A DNA stretch of 42,550 nt, taken from NCBI RefSeq assembly GCF_018614525.1, contig NZ_JAGGOL010000015.1:1-42550 (forward strand), in the 5' to 3' direction. Position numbers and translations under genes: made by a program. This stretch comes from Streptomyces sp. ISL-11. Its GTDB lineage: Bacteria > Actinomycetota > Actinomycetes > Streptomycetales > Streptomycetaceae. Below, piece by piece: positions 8,156-17,555 of this stretch; positions within the stretch are counted from its first letter, which is position 1, and every line of letters begins with the position of its first letter. The notes under the pieces were generated by a model, which saw only the letters and a program-made list of their open reading frames with translations, was not told the origin of the DNA and searched no databases.

Positions 8156-9457
8156 GTGGTGAAGCTCGCCCTGCGCTCGGGCCTGCGCTGGAAGGTCAGC
8201 CTCGCCATCGCCTGCGTCAGCGCGCTCGTGGCCGTCGCGCTGAGCCTCGTCGTCCACAACGAGGCGCGGCTCTCCATGCTCGACAACGCCCGCGACGCCA
8301 TGGACGCGCGGGTCCAGGTCGCCCAGCGCTACTACGAGAACACCGGCCGCCTGATGCTCCACGCCAAGGTGGACGACCCCACGCTGCCCCAGCCGCTGCG
8401 GGACGCCGCCGCCGTGGGGCTGCGCGCCACCTACCTCCAGGACGTCGGTGGCAAGGGCACCCCGGAGGTCTGGGCCTCGGTCCCGGTGCGCAACGGCAGG
8501 ATCCTCTCGATCCACACCCGGTTCGAGGACCGCTTCTCCATTCTCAACGCCCTCGACAAGGCCCTGATCATCGGCTCGGTCTCCGTCGTCCTGGGCGGCT
8601 CGGCCCTGGGCATCCTCATCGGCGGCCAGCTCTCCCGGCGGCTGCGCAAGGCCGCCACGGCCGCCCGCAAGCTCGCCGACGGCAACTCCGAGGTGCGCGT
8701 GCGCGACGCCATCGGGGGCCGGGTGCGCGACGAGACCGACGACCTGGCGCGGGCCGTCGACGGCATGGCCGAGGCGCTGCAGGACCGGCTGGAGGCCGAG
8801 CGCCGCGTCACCGCCGACATCGCCCACGAACTGCGCACGCCCGTCACCGGCCTGCTCACCGCCGCCGAGCTGCTGCCCCCGGGCCGCCCCACCGAGCTCG
8901 TACGCGACCGGGCGCAGGCCATGCGCACCCTGGTCGAGGACGTGCTGGAGGTCGCCCGCCTGGACGGCTTCGCCGAGCGGGCCGAGATGCAGGACATCCG
9001 CCTGGGCGACTTCGTGCTGCGCCGGGTGCGGACCGCCCAGCCGGACGCCGAGGTCAAGGTCCTGCGCGACGCCTACGTCTCCACCGACCCGCGCCGCCTG
9101 GAGCGCATCCTCGGCAACCTCCTGGCCAACGCCGCCAAGCACGGCAGCGGCCCCTTCGAGGTCACGGTCGACGGGCGCGTGCTGCGCGTGCGCGACCACG
9201 GGCCCGGCTTCCCCGAGGAACTGCTCGCGGAGGGGCCGAGCCGCTTCCGCACCGGCAGCAAGGACCGCGCGGGCAAGGGCCACGGCCTGGGTCTGACCAT
9301 CGCCGCCGGCCAGGCCCGGGTCCTGGGGGCGCGCCTGACCTTCCGCAACGCCGACCCGGAGGCGGAGGGGGACACCGGCGCGATCGCCGTGCTGTGGCTC
9401 CCGGAGTCGGCCCCCACCAGCACGGGCAGCTTCCCGGTCATCCAGGTGCCGGACTAG
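8156..9457 (+). CDS. cseC: Sensor histidine kinase CseC
   Basis: 433 aa; two adjacent GTG codons, first taken; weak ribosome binding site. Transmembrane segments at about 15-35 and 137-158 enclose a ~100-residue extracellular sensor region; then a HAMP linker, a HisKA helix with His224 in IAHELRTPVTG, and an HATPase domain with the N box (RILGNLLANAAKHG), the G1-type motif (VRDHGPGFPEE) and the G2-type GKGHGLGLTIA. Senses cell-wall damage and phosphorylates CseB. Ends 11 nt from the convergent VOC gene with no terminator between, so transcripts may overlap. Confidence 0.94.
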   Translation: MVKLALRSGLRWKVSLAIACVSALVAVALSLVVHNEARLSMLDNARDAMDARVQVAQRYYENTGRLMLHAKVDDPTLPQPLRDAAAVGLRATYLQDVGGKGTPEVWASVPVRNGRILSIHTRFEDRFSILNALDKALIIGSVSVVLGGSALGILIGGQLSRRLRKAATAARKLADGNSEVRVRDAIGGRVRDETDDLARAVDGMAEALQDRLEAERRVTADIAHELRTPVTGLLTAAELLPPGRPTELVRDRAQAMRTLVEDVLEVARLDGFAERAEMQDIRLGDFVLRRVRTAQPDAEVKVLRDAYVSTDPRRLERILGNLLANAAKHGSGPFEVTVDGRVLRVRDHGPGFPEELLAEGPSRFRTGSKDRAGKGHGLGLTIAAGQARVLGARLTFRNADPEAEGDTGAIAVLWLPESAPTSTGSFPVIQVPD

Positions 9458-9468
9458 CCGCCCGCCGG

Positions 9469-9930
9469 CTACATCGGGTCCACGTATTCGCCCCAGGTCT
9501 TGTCGAGGTCCAGCTCCTCGCTGGGCGTGGTCAGCGAGAACCAGTTGCCGGAGTCGTCGCGGAAGACCGCCTCGGTCCCGTACGGGCGCTCCTGCGGCTC
9601 CTGGAGGAACTCCACGCCCTTGGCCTTGAGGGTCTCGTACTCGCGCCGGACGTCGTCGGTGACCAGCACCCCGGCGCCCAGCGCACCCGTCGCGACCAGT
9701 GACCGGACGGCCTCGGCGGACTGGGCGTCCATCGCGGGCGGGCCCGGCACCATCAGGGTGAGCTCGACGTCCGGCTGCGCCGCGGCGCCGACCGTCAGCC
9801 AGCGCATGCCCTGGTCACCGCCCATGCTCATGTCGGTACGGACCTCGAAGCCGAGCTTCTCGGTGTAGAACTCCTTCGCCCGGTCCTGGTCGAGGACCCA
9901 GACGGTGGTGATGGCGATGCCCTTGATCAT
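9469..9930 (-). CDS. VOC (glyoxalase/bleomycin resistance-like) family protein
   Basis: 153 aa, ATG behind GGAGGG. Two beta-alpha-beta-beta-beta halves typical of the vicinal oxygen chelate fold: VWVLDQDRAKEFYTEKLGFE at the N-terminus and DDVRREYETLKAKGVEFLQEP with AVFRDDSGNWFSL at the C-terminus. Likely a small dimeric metalloenzyme or ligand binder; substrate unknown. Stands alone between cseC and the M23 gene. Confidence 0.88.
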   Translation of the reverse strand: MIKGIAITTVWVLDQDRAKEFYTEKLGFEVRTDMSMGGDQGMRWLTVGAAAQPDVELTLMVPGPPAMDAQSAEAVRSLVATGALGAGVLVTDDVRREYETLKAKGVEFLQEPQERPYGTEAVFRDDSGNWFSLTTPSEELDLDKTWGEYVDPM

Positions 9931-10010
9931 GGCGCCCTCCCGGGGACGGGTTCTGCCTCACGACCACGGTAGGCACGGCCGGCGCCGGTCCGCTCTCCCG
10001 GAAACGGCAA

Positions 10011-10044
10011 GCGCCCCCGCACGGCGATTGCCGTGCGGGGGCGC
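10011..10044 (-). terminator. Perfect hairpin after the M23 peptidase gene
   Basis: GCGCCCCCGCACGGC (10011-10025), loop GATT, then its exact complement to 10044: a 15-bp perfect stem 25 nt after the M23 stop. It could serve both the M23 gene (minus strand) and any plus-strand readthrough. No long U tract follows, as is common in Streptomyces. Confidence 0.8.
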
Positions 10045-10069
10045 TCTCACAAGTCCGGCCGGGGGTCGG

Positions 10070-10813
10070 TCAGAGGTTCTCGCCGTGGGCGCTCAGGAAC
10101 GCGCGGGGCTCGATGCCGCTGCCGTAGTCCGGGGTGGTGCGGATCTCGAAGTGCAGGTGGGGGCCGGACGAATTGCCGGTGGAGCCCGAGAGGCCGATCT
10201 CCTGGCCGGTGGTCACGGTCTGGCCGATCGAGACCTTCACCTGCGACAGGTGCGCGTACTGCGAGTACGTGTTGTCGTCGTGCTTGATCACGATGGCGTT
10301 GCCGTACGCGGGGCCGTCGCCGCCGCCGTTCGGGCCGGCCTTCACGACCGTACCGCCGTGCACGGCCTTCACGGACGTGCCGGTACCGACGACCAGGTCC
10401 TGGCCGCTGTGCTTGCTGGCCCACATGTTGCCGGCGATGCCGAAGGGCTGGCCGATCTGGTAGCCGTCCACGGGGGCGATCCAGGCGTCGGCCCGCTTCT
10501 TGCGCGAGGCCTCGGCCTGCTGACGGGCGTCGGCGGCGCGCTTCTCGGCGTCCTGCTTGGCCCGGGCCTCGTCGGCCTTGGCCTTGGCCTCCTTGGCGGC
10601 GGCCTTCAGCTGCGTCTCGGCCTGCGCGTGCAGGGCGTCGTCCAGCGCCGCCACGGACGCGAACGCCGGGAGCTGCGCCTGGGAGGTGGTCTCCGCCGCG
10701 AGCGCCACCCCGGTTCCGAGCGCGAGCGAGGCCCCGAGCCCGGCGGCCACGACGGCGGCACGGGAACGCAGAAGGGTCGTGCCCGCATTACGGAAAGCGG
10801 TGTGCTTCGACAT
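10070..10813 (-). CDS. Secreted M23 (LytM-type) peptidase with coiled-coil linker
   Basis: 247 aa; ATG preceded by the strong GGAGG of GGAGGTATTTCTTT. Signal peptide at 1-40 (basic RNAGTTLLRSR, hydrophobic core, ALA-A site); Ala/Lys/Glu-rich helix about 55-108; then an M23 domain with zinc ligands His135 and Asp139 (KHSGQDL) and His221 in HLHF, plus catalytic His188. All catalytic residues are present, so this should be an active glycine/peptide-crosslink endopeptidase acting on the wall. Lying beside the sigE operon, it is a natural candidate for envelope-stress control, but I see no clear SigE promoter. The 5' leader is structured (see next entry). Confidence 0.92.
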   Translation of the reverse strand: MSKHTAFRNAGTTLLRSRAAVVAAGLGASLALGTGVALAAETTSQAQLPAFASVAALDDALHAQAETQLKAAAKEAKAKADEARAKQDAEKRAADARQQAEASRKKRADAWIAPVDGYQIGQPFGIAGNMWASKHSGQDLVVGTGTSVKAVHGGTVVKAGPNGGGDGPAYGNAIVIKHDDNTYSQYAHLSQVKVSIGQTVTTGQEIGLSGSTGNSSGPHLHFEIRTTPDYGSGIEPRAFLSAHGENL

Positions 10814-10960
10814 AAAGAAATACCTCCAGGCAAGAATGGGTCCCGGCTGCGGACCGGGATCGCCCTACCTTGGTAACCCGAATCCGCCGCCCTGCCAAGG
10901 ACGGCCTCTACTAGCGAATGCCGTAGCGGGCCGGAGGGTATTCGGCTGCTTATGCGGGGC
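10814..10960 (-). promoter_or_regulatory. Structured leader of the M23 peptidase gene
   Basis: Read on the minus strand, CCTTGG (10900-10895) pairs with CCAAGG (10873-10868) around a 21-nt loop, followed by a 6-bp hairpin TCCCGG/CCGGGA just ahead of the ribosome binding site. A run GGTTACCAAGGTAGGG looks unusually ordered. Cell-wall hydrolase genes of Streptomyces often carry ydaO (c-di-AMP) riboswitches, but I cannot match the ydaO core here, so this is an unclassified cis-element. The remainder of the gap to 11155 contains the divergent promoters; I see nothing else firm in it. Confidence 0.4.
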
Positions 10961-11155
10961 GGCTTCGCGCGGAATCAAGGGATTTCCACGGAGCCCATTC
11001 CTGCTAAACGCCTTAGTATGTGACGCGCGCCCTATGGGCCGTATCACCGCGAAGGGACTTACGGCCTTGCCCGTTCCGGGACCAAAGGCCCCCGCCCCGG
11101 CGGTACGCTCCCGGACAGCAGTCAACGGACGCGCACACCGCCGGGGGGCACCACG

Positions 11156-11509
11156 ATGGGCAACGATTCCCGCTACTCCCACCTGGACGACGTCGAGCTG
11201 GCGGACGCCGTCCAGGCGGTCCGCGACGGCCTCACCACCGCGGCCGCCCGCGGCGCGGGCGAGGACATCGTCTTCGAGGTCGGCGAGATCGCCATGGAGT
11301 TCACCGTCGAGATCCGCAAGGACGCCAAGGGATCGGGCGGCGTGAAGGCATGGGTGGTCAGCGCGGACGCGGAGGCGTCCCGCGGCTCCACCCGCACCCA
11401 CACGGTCTCCTTCACCCTCACCCCGAAGGACGCCCGCACCGGCGGCAGCCTGCGGGTCGGCAACGACCGGCCGGGCGGCGTCTCACGGTTCGGCTCCGCG
11501 GGGCGGTGA
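11156..11509 (+). CDS. Trypco2-type (trypsin co-occurring) protein
   Basis: 117 aa, ATG 7 nt after a GGGGGG run. Pattern: ELADAVQAVRDGLTTAAARG, DIVFEVGEIAMEFTVEI, GGVKAWVVSADAEA, and THTVSFTLTPKD, an alpha helix followed by a four-strand sheet. This matches the small Trypco2 domain that occurs beside trypsin-like protease modules in predicted bacterial conflict systems (family knowledge). The stop overlaps the GTG of the next gene (GTGA), so the two are made together. Proposed role: adaptor or regulator of the protease-NACHT partner; the activity is unknown. Confidence 0.82.
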   Translation: MGNDSRYSHLDDVELADAVQAVRDGLTTAAARGAGEDIVFEVGEIAMEFTVEIRKDAKGSGGVKAWVVSADAEASRGSTRTHTVSFTLTPKDARTGGSLRVGNDRPGGVSRFGSAGR

Positions 11510-14500
11510 CGGGGGCGCGCGTTCCGTCGGTGGAGGACCGGCTGGTGGCGGTGCTGGCCGAGGCGCAGGGCAGCGGGGTGCTGCTGACGGCGTCGCTGGT
11601 GCTGACCAGTGCGCACGTTCTGGGCGGTGAGGGCGGCGTGCGAGTCGTCGCGCTGGGCCATGCCGGGCCCGTGCTGTGCGAAGTCCTGTGGGCCGGCGAC
11701 CCGGAGCAGTGCGACGCCGCCCTGCTGCTCGCCGGCAGACCGCTGCTGCCCGCCGCCGACCTGCCGCCGCTGCGGTGGGGTGTCTGCGTCGGCCGGTCCC
11801 CGGTCGACGGGTGCCAGGCTCTGGGATTCCCGCAGGTCCAGCGGTATGGCCGGGAGGAACTGGAGGCCGTACAGATCCCCGGCACCCTCGCACCGTTGTC
11901 GGGCGTGCTGCGCGGGCGGTACGTCCTGCGCGCCGCCCATCCCCCACCGTCCACCGGGCCCTACGGCTCGCCCTGGGCCGGACTGTCCGGCGGCCCGGTC
12001 TTCGCCGGACCGGTCCTGGTCGGCATAGCCACCGAGGACCCGAAGGGCTGGGCGCACTCGTCCATCGACGCCGTGCCCATGGCCTCGATCCTGGAGGACA
12101 CGCAATTCCAGGCCCGCGTGGAGGAGCACTGGCCGCGGGCGCCCCACCTGGAACAGGTCCACTCGGCCGGTCCGGAGGACAACGGTTACGAGGCGACGTA
12201 CGCCGAGGCGATCAAGGCCGCCTACAGCCGACTGGAGATCTTCGGTCTCGACGACCTCGGTACCGGCGACACCAACTGGGACCTGGACACCGCCTACCTC
12301 AGCCTCGAGGCCCAGGCGACCCGCCCCGGCCGGGAGCAGGCGCGCTCCGGGCCACAACGGGTCGAGGGGCTCCTCGGCTCCCGCCCCCGGACGCTTCTGC
12401 GCGGCGAAGCGGGGGCCGGCAAGACGACGCTGGTGTGGTGGCTGGCCTCGCACGCCGCGTGCAACACCCTGTCCGCCGAGCTGAGCGCCCTCAACGGCCT
12501 GGTCCCCTTCGTCATCCCCATGCGCACTCTGGCCGCCCAGGGCATCACCCGCCCCACCCCTTCGCAGTTACCGACCATCGCCCGCCTGTCCGGGGTGGAC
12601 ACCCCGCCGAGTGGCTGGGCAGGGCGGGTCCTGGCAGCCGGGCGGGCGCTCCTGCTGGTGGACGGTCTGGACGAGCTGCCGCAGGCCGACCGCGCACCTG
12701 CCCGCAAGTGGCTGGCGGAGCTGCTCCGCATGCACCCCCGCACGCGCTGCCTCGTCACGGTGCGGCCGCTCGCCGTCGATCAGGCGTGGCTGGAGTCGGA
12801 GGGCTTCGAGGAGCTGCGGCTGCTGCCGATGAGCAACCGCGACATCCAGACGTTCGTGGCGGCGTGGCACGCGGCGGCCCGGCTGGAATGTGACGGTTAC
12901 GCCGACAAGCGGCACGCGGAGCGGCTACGGAGCCGGCTCCAGGACCTGGAACGCGATCTCACCCAGGAATTCCAGCGCAACGCCGCCCTGCGCGACCTGG
13001 CGCGCACGCCGCTGCTGTGTGCCGTCATCTGCGCCCTGCACCGCCGCCGCAGCGGCCTGCTCCCCCGGACCCGCTGGGAGCTCTACCGGGCGGCGCTGAA
13101 CATGCTCCTCGGCAGCCGCGACGCCCACCGCCGCGTCCACAAACCGGAGGGCATCGAACTCGAACCGGACGACGGCCGGCAGCTTCTCCAGCGCATTGCG
13201 ATCTGGCTCGTACGCAACGGTCGCACCGAGCTGTCCCGGGCGCAGGCCGTGCGGCAGCTGGAATTGGCCATGGCCGGCCTGAGGCGCATAAGGCAACAGG
13301 GCACGGCGGGTGAAGTCCTGACGCATCTCCTCAACCGCAGCGGGCTTCTACAGGAGCGCACTGCGGATTCCATCCAATTCATCCACCGCACCTTCCAGGA
13401 CTATCTCGCGGCGAAGGAATTCCAGGACAGCGACAGCCTGGACGAATTACTGGGCCACGTGGCGGAGGAGCAGTGGCAGGACGTCATCCGGCTCGTGATC
13501 GGGCACTGCGGCCGGAAGGAGGAGGAGCGGGTGATCGACGCCCTGATCGCGGCGGGCAGGAGTGCGAGCCGTGAGGATGCCTGGTCGGTCCGCACCCTCG
13601 CGGCCCAGTGTGCGATCAGCGCGGCCTCCTTGGACGACACACGGCACGCGGCGGTGTGGGAGGGCCTCCGGGAGCTGGGAGCGCCGCGGAGGACCTCGGA
13701 GATCGATCATCTGGCGTCCCTGGGTCCGGAGGTTCTTGGGATCCTTCCCGGACCGGACGGGCTGGATGACACGGAGGCGAGGCACGTGGTGAGGGTGCTG
13801 ACCCCGCTGGGAGACGCGGCGAAGCCTCTCCTGAAGCGCTACGGGCAGCACGAAGATCTGTTCGTCCGCACGGCCGTGGCCCACGCCTGGACGTTCTCGG
13901 TCGCACGGCGGTACGCGAGAGAGGTACTCGCCCCCATGCGACTCGATGACCTCAACATCATGGTCGGAAGCGCGGAACAACTCGCGTGCCTGCCGGACAT
14001 CGGCCCCGTGCTAACGCTGTCCATCGAATACGACGGGTCGGCGGATCTTCTCCGGCCGGCACTCCGCGGGCGCAAGGTGACCCGGCTGATCCTCGGAACG
14101 AACAGGCACATCACGGATCTGGGCTTCCTGGGCGAGCACCCGGAGATCGAATACCTCTCGATCATGGACTGCCCGCAGTTGCGTGACGTCTCCGCCCTGA
14201 CCGGGACCCACCTGCGCGAATTGCACCTCGGTCTCTTCGGATCGAGGGCGCTGCTCGACCACCTGGAAGTCCTCGACGGGGCCCTGGAGCTGTCCTTCCT
14301 GGGTGTGGCGGACCTGCCCTCGACCGGAGGCTGCGGCAGCCTTCCGCCGCCTCTCAGCGGCGTCTCCCGCCTCATGGTCACGGACAGCGATCCGTTGTCC
14401 CTGGAGGGCATCGAAGGCTGGACCGGACTGCGGCAGCTGATGCTTCCGACTTCCCTGGCCTCCTCCCACGAGCTGAACAGGCTGGGGAGCCTCCACGGGC

Positions 14501-14799
14501 TCACCTCGCTGCAGCTCAACAGCTCCATGGACGACCTGGCGGGCGCGGACCCGTTGCCGCAGATCACCGAGGTGGCCCTCTGCCTCACGGAGCCCTCCTC
14601 GGTGGACGGAAGACTGCTGCGCGTCTTCCCCGGCCTTCGCTCGCTCCATCTGGAGCACCTGGGGTCGGGCGCCATCACGGTGGACCTCACGACGGTGCGC
14701 GAGCTGCCCGGGGAGACGCTGGCGCTGTCCACCACCCCCGGTCAGGGGCTGACGGTGCTGGGAGCCGACGCCTTCGGCGAGCGACTGATCCACAGCTAG
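11506..14799 (+). CDS. Trypsin-NACHT-LRR STAND protein (predicted conflict/defence effector)
   Basis: 1097 aa from the GTG at 11506. The frame is open back to 11020, but those codons lie over the Trypco2 gene and are not a protein. N-terminus (1-200): trypsin-like domain with a full triad, His37 (TSAH), Asp70 (CDAAL), Ser161 (GLSGGPVF). NACHT NTPase: Walker A GEAGAGKTT at 300-308, Walker B LLLVDGLDEL with Asp386, then a sensor-like TRCLVTVRPLA. A helical region follows (about 500-800), with FIHRTFQDYLAAKEF typical of NACHT proteins. The C-terminus (about 850-1097) is leucine-rich, LRR-like, the probable sensor. Such STAND proteins oligomerise on sensing a phage or stress ligand and fire the effector, here a protease. 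No transmembrane segment seen. Slightly less GC-rich towards the C-terminus. Confidence 0.93.
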   Translation: MTGARVPSVEDRLVAVLAEAQGSGVLLTASLVLTSAHVLGGEGGVRVVALGHAGPVLCEVLWAGDPEQCDAALLLAGRPLLPAADLPPLRWGVCVGRSPVDGCQALGFPQVQRYGREELEAVQIPGTLAPLSGVLRGRYVLRAAHPPPSTGPYGSPWAGLSGGPVFAGPVLVGIATEDPKGWAHSSIDAVPMASILEDTQFQARVEEHWPRAPHLEQVHSAGPEDNGYEATYAEAIKAAYSRLEIFGLDDLGTGDTNWDLDTAYLSLEAQATRPGREQARSGPQRVEGLLGSRPRTLLRGEAGAGKTTLVWWLASHAACNTLSAELSALNGLVPFVIPMRTLAAQGITRPTPSQLPTIARLSGVDTPPSGWAGRVLAAGRALLLVDGLDELPQADRAPARKWLAELLRMHPRTRCLVTVRPLAVDQAWLESEGFEELRLLPMSNRDIQTFVAAWHAAARLECDGYADKRHAERLRSRLQDLERDLTQEFQRNAALRDLARTPLLCAVICALHRRRSGLLPRTRWELYRAALNMLLGSRDAHRRVHKPEGIELEPDDGRQLLQRIAIWLVRNGRTELSRAQAVRQLELAMAGLRRIRQQGTAGEVLTHLLNRSGLLQERTADSIQFIHRTFQDYLAAKEFQDSDSLDELLGHVAEEQWQDVIRLVIGHCGRKEEERVIDALIAAGRSASREDAWSVRTLAAQCAISAASLDDTRHAAVWEGLRELGAPRRTSEIDHLASLGPEVLGILPGPDGLDDTEARHVVRVLTPLGDAAKPLLKRYGQHEDLFVRTAVAHAWTFSVARRYAREVLAPMRLDDLNIMVGSAEQLACLPDIGPVLTLSIEYDGSADLLRPALRGRKVTRLILGTNRHITDLGFLGEHPEIEYLSIMDCPQLRDVSALTGTHLRELHLGLFGSRALLDHLEVLDGALELSFLGVADLPSTGGCGSLPPPLSGVSRLMVTDSDPLSLEGIEGWTGLRQLMLPTSLASSHELNRLGSLHGLTSLQLNSSMDDLAGADPLPQITEVALCLTEPSSVDGRLLRVFPGLRSLHLEHLGSGAITVDLTTVRELPGETLALSTTPGQGLTVLGADAFGERLIHS

Positions 14800-14848
14800 C
14801 AGGACCCTGACGCCCTCCTGGAGCTCTGACCTCCCCCGAACGCACAAA

Positions 14849-14886
14849 ACCGGCCCCGGAACCGTGCGTACGGTTCCGGGGCCGGT
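14849..14886 (-). terminator. Intrinsic terminator of clpC, bidirectional
   Basis: A perfect 16-bp stem ACCGGCCCCGGAACCG (14849-14864) with a 6-nt loop and its complement at 14871-14886. On the minus strand it is followed by TTTTG, fitting rho-independent termination of clpC; it also lies 49 nt after the NACHT gene stop. Confidence 0.88.
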
Positions 14887-14917
14887 CTACAGCGCTACAG
14901 CCGGGCGCAGGCGCGCC

Positions 14918-17443
14918 TTACGCGTCCTTGGACAGGTTGGGACCCGCCCCACCCGCCGCCGACTCGATCGGCGGCGTGTCCGGCAGGGCCGCCTTCTCCT
15001 CGCCGCGGAAGGTGAACTTCTTCTCCTCACCCTCGCCCTCGGTGCCGACGACCACGATGTGGCCCGAGCGCAGCTCGCCGAAGAGGATCTTCTCCGAGAG
15101 GATGTCCTCGATCTCGCGCTGGATCGTGCGGCGCAGCGGGCGGGCACCCAGGACCGGGTCGTAGCCCTTCTTCGCCAGCAGCGACTTGGCTTCCGAGCTG
15201 AGCTCGATGCCCATGTCGCGGTCCTTGAGCCGCTCGTCCACCCTGGCGACCATGAGGTCGACGATCTGGATAATGTCTTCCTCGGTCAGCTGGTGGAAGA
15301 CCACCGTGTCATCGACACGGTTGAGGAACTCGGGCCGGAAGTGCTGCTTGAGCTCTTCGTTGACCTTCGCCTTCATCCGCTCGTACCCGGTCTTGACGTC
15401 GCCCTGGGCGGCGAAGCCCAGGTTGAAGCCCTTAGAGATGTCCCGGGTGCCGAGGTTCGTCGTCATGATGATGACGGTGTTCTTGAAATCGACCACGCGG
15501 CCCTGGGAATCGGTCAGGCGACCGTCCTCCAGGATCTGCAGGAGCGAGTTGAAGATATCCGGGTGGGCCTTCTCGACCTCGTCGAAGAGGACGACGGAGA
15601 ACGGCTTGCGGCGCACCTTCTCGGTGAGCTGGCCGCCCTCTTCGTAACCCACGTATCCGGGCGGGGAACCGAAGAGACGCGAGACGGTGTGCTTCTCGCT
15701 GAACTCCGACATGTCGAGGGAGATCAGCGCGTCCTCGTCACCGAAGAGGAATTCGGCGAGCGTCTTGGACAGCTCCGTCTTACCGACACCGGACGGGCCC
15801 GCGAAGATGAACGAGCCGCCGGGGCGCTTCGGGTCCTTGAGGCCCGCACGCGTGCGCCGGATGGCCTGGGAGAGCGCCTTGATGGCGTCCTTCTGGCCGA
15901 TGACGCGCTTGTGCAGCTCGTCCTCCATGCGCAGCAGGCGGGAGGACTCCTCCTCCGTCAGCTTGAAGACCGGGATGCCCGTGGCCGTGGCCAGGACCTC
16001 GGCGATCAGGTCGCCGTCGACCTCGGCGACGACGTCCATGTCGCCGGCCTTCCACTCCTTCTCGCGCTTGGCCTTCCCGGCGAGGAGCTGCTTCTCCTTG
16101 TCGCGCAGGGAGGCGGCCTTCTCGAAGTCCTGCGAGTCGATCGCGGACTCCTTGTCCCGGCGCACGTCGGCGATCTTCTCGTCGAACTCGCGGAGGTCCG
16201 GCGGCGCGGTCATCCGGCGGATGCGCATCCGGGAGCCGGCCTCGTCGATCAGGTCGATCGCCTTGTCCGGCAGGAAGCGGTCGGAGATGTAGCGGTCGGC
16301 CAGCTGGGCGGCCTGGACCAGCGCCTCGTCCGTGATGGAGACGCGGTGGTGGGCCTCGTACCGGTCACGCAGACCCTTGAGGATCTCGATGGTGTGCGGC
16401 AGCGAGGGCTCCGCGACCTGGATGGGCTGGAAGCGGCGCTCCAGCGCGGCGTCCTTCTCCAGGTGCTTGCGGTACTCGTCCAGCGTGGTGGCGCCGATGG
16501 TCTGGAGCTCGCCACGGGCCAGCATGGGCTTGAGGATGCTCGCGGCGTCGATCGCGCCCTCGGCGGCGCCCGCACCCACCAGGGTGTGGAGCTCGTCGAT
16601 GAACAGGATGATGTCGCCGCGGGTGCGGATCTCCTTGAGGACCTTCTTCAGGCGCTCCTCGAAGTCACCGCGGTAGCGGGAGCCGGCGACCAGGGCGCCG
16701 AGGTCCAGGGTGTAGAGGTGCTTGTCCTTGAGGGTCTCGGGCACCTCGCCCTTGACGATGGCCTGGGCCAGGCCCTCGACGACCGCCGTCTTGCCGACAC
16801 CGGGCTCGCCGATGAGGACGGGGTTGTTCTTCGTACGGCGGGAGAGCACCTGCATGACCCGCTCGATCTCCTTCTCGCGCCCGATGACCGGGTCGAGCTT
16901 GGATTCGCGAGCGGCCTGCGTGAGGTTGCGGCCGAACTGGTCCAGGACGAGCGAGGTCGAGGGGGTTCCCTCGGCCGGGCCGCCGGCGGTGGCGGCCTCC
17001 TTGCCCTGGTATCCGGAAAGCAGCTGGATGACCTGCTGCCGCACTCGGTTGAGATCGGCGCCCAGCTTGACCAGGACCTGGGCGGCGACGCCCTCGCCCT
17101 CGCGGATCAGGCCGAGCAGGATGTGCTCCGTACCGATGTAGTTGTGGCCGAGCTGGAGGGCCTCGCGGAGCGACAGCTCCAGGACCTTCTTGGCACGGGG
17201 AGTGAAGGGGATGTGGCCGGACGGGGCCTGCTGCCCCTGCCCGATGATCTCCTCCACCTGCTGGCGGACCGCCTCGAGCGAAATCCCGAGGCTCTCCAGG
17301 GCCTTAGCGGCGACACCCTCACCCTCATGGATCAGGCCCAGGAGGATGTGCTCGGTGCCGATGTAGTTGTGGTTGAGCATCCGGGCTTCTTCCTGAGCCA
17401 GGACGACAACCCGCCGCGCACGGTCGGTGAACCTCTCGAACAT
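14918..17443 (-). CDS. clpC: ATP-dependent Clp protease ATPase subunit ClpC
   Basis: 841 aa, ATG with GAGGAG upstream. Order of parts: two Clp_N repeats (both with [13 protein letters not shown]), first AAA+ module with Walker A GEPGVGKT from residue 212, UVR-type middle coiled coil at about 420-455, second AAA+ module with GPSGVGKTE from residue 549 and the C-terminal D2-small domain. It unfolds substrates and feeds ClpP; ClpC is essential in many actinobacteria. C-terminal tail is acidic and flexible. It is transcribed alone: a strong terminator follows and about 500 bp of non-coding DNA precede it. A very long ORF on the opposite strand is only a GC-bias shadow. Confidence 0.97.
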   Translation of the reverse strand: MFERFTDRARRVVVLAQEEARMLNHNYIGTEHILLGLIHEGEGVAAKALESLGISLEAVRQQVEEIIGQGQQAPSGHIPFTPRAKKVLELSLREALQLGHNYIGTEHILLGLIREGEGVAAQVLVKLGADLNRVRQQVIQLLSGYQGKEAATAGGPAEGTPSTSLVLDQFGRNLTQAARESKLDPVIGREKEIERVMQVLSRRTKNNPVLIGEPGVGKTAVVEGLAQAIVKGEVPETLKDKHLYTLDLGALVAGSRYRGDFEERLKKVLKEIRTRGDIILFIDELHTLVGAGAAEGAIDAASILKPMLARGELQTIGATTLDEYRKHLEKDAALERRFQPIQVAEPSLPHTIEILKGLRDRYEAHHRVSITDEALVQAAQLADRYISDRFLPDKAIDLIDEAGSRMRIRRMTAPPDLREFDEKIADVRRDKESAIDSQDFEKAASLRDKEKQLLAGKAKREKEWKAGDMDVVAEVDGDLIAEVLATATGIPVFKLTEEESSRLLRMEDELHKRVIGQKDAIKALSQAIRRTRAGLKDPKRPGGSFIFAGPSGVGKTELSKTLAEFLFGDEDALISLDMSEFSEKHTVSRLFGSPPGYVGYEEGGQLTEKVRRKPFSVVLFDEVEKAHPDIFNSLLQILEDGRLTDSQGRVVDFKNTVIIMTTNLGTRDISKGFNLGFAAQGDVKTGYERMKAKVNEELKQHFRPEFLNRVDDTVVFHQLTEEDIIQIVDLMVARVDERLKDRDMGIELSSEAKSLLAKKGYDPVLGARPLRRTIQREIEDILSEKILFGELRSGHIVVVGTEGEGEEKKFTFRGEEKAALPDTPPIESAAGGAGPNLSKDA

Positions 17444-17504
17444 CGTTAATCGCTCCTCAGAGCGGTCAGGCAGTTAGGGGTCGGTCCCCTCCCTGTCCTT
17501 CCGC

Positions 17505-17522
17505 ATGCTAGTCCCGTGGGAC
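17505..17522 (-). promoter_or_regulatory. Candidate clpC promoter with inverted repeat
   Basis: On the minus strand TAGCAT (17510-17505) is a good -10, lying about 60 nt before the clpC ATG, and next to it GTCCC-GT-GGGAC (17511-17522) forms an inverted repeat where a regulator could bind instead of a -35 box. I see no clear ClgR box. The rest of 17523-17944 has no credible gene; it holds only the CRISPR-like unit below. Confidence 0.4.
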
Positions 17523-17555
17523 GGGACAGCTCATTCCAACTGCCGACATCCGTCC

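Noticed and set aside
10814..10960. Calling the M23 leader a ydaO c-di-AMP riboswitch
   Set aside because: I looked for the conserved ydaO segments, such as the GACAGCTAACC-like part, and did not find them; only an unclassified leader can be claimed.
11020..11505. Upstream part of the NACHT frame
   Set aside because: Overlaps the Trypco2 gene and is Arg/Gly-rich nonsense; the GTGA overlap at 11506 is the natural start.
14864..17449. 861-codon open frame on the plus strand opposite clpC
   Set aside because: It mirrors clpC codon for codon; long antisense frames are a routine result of GC3 bias. Its product is low-complexity Leu/Asp/Gly/Arg sequence.
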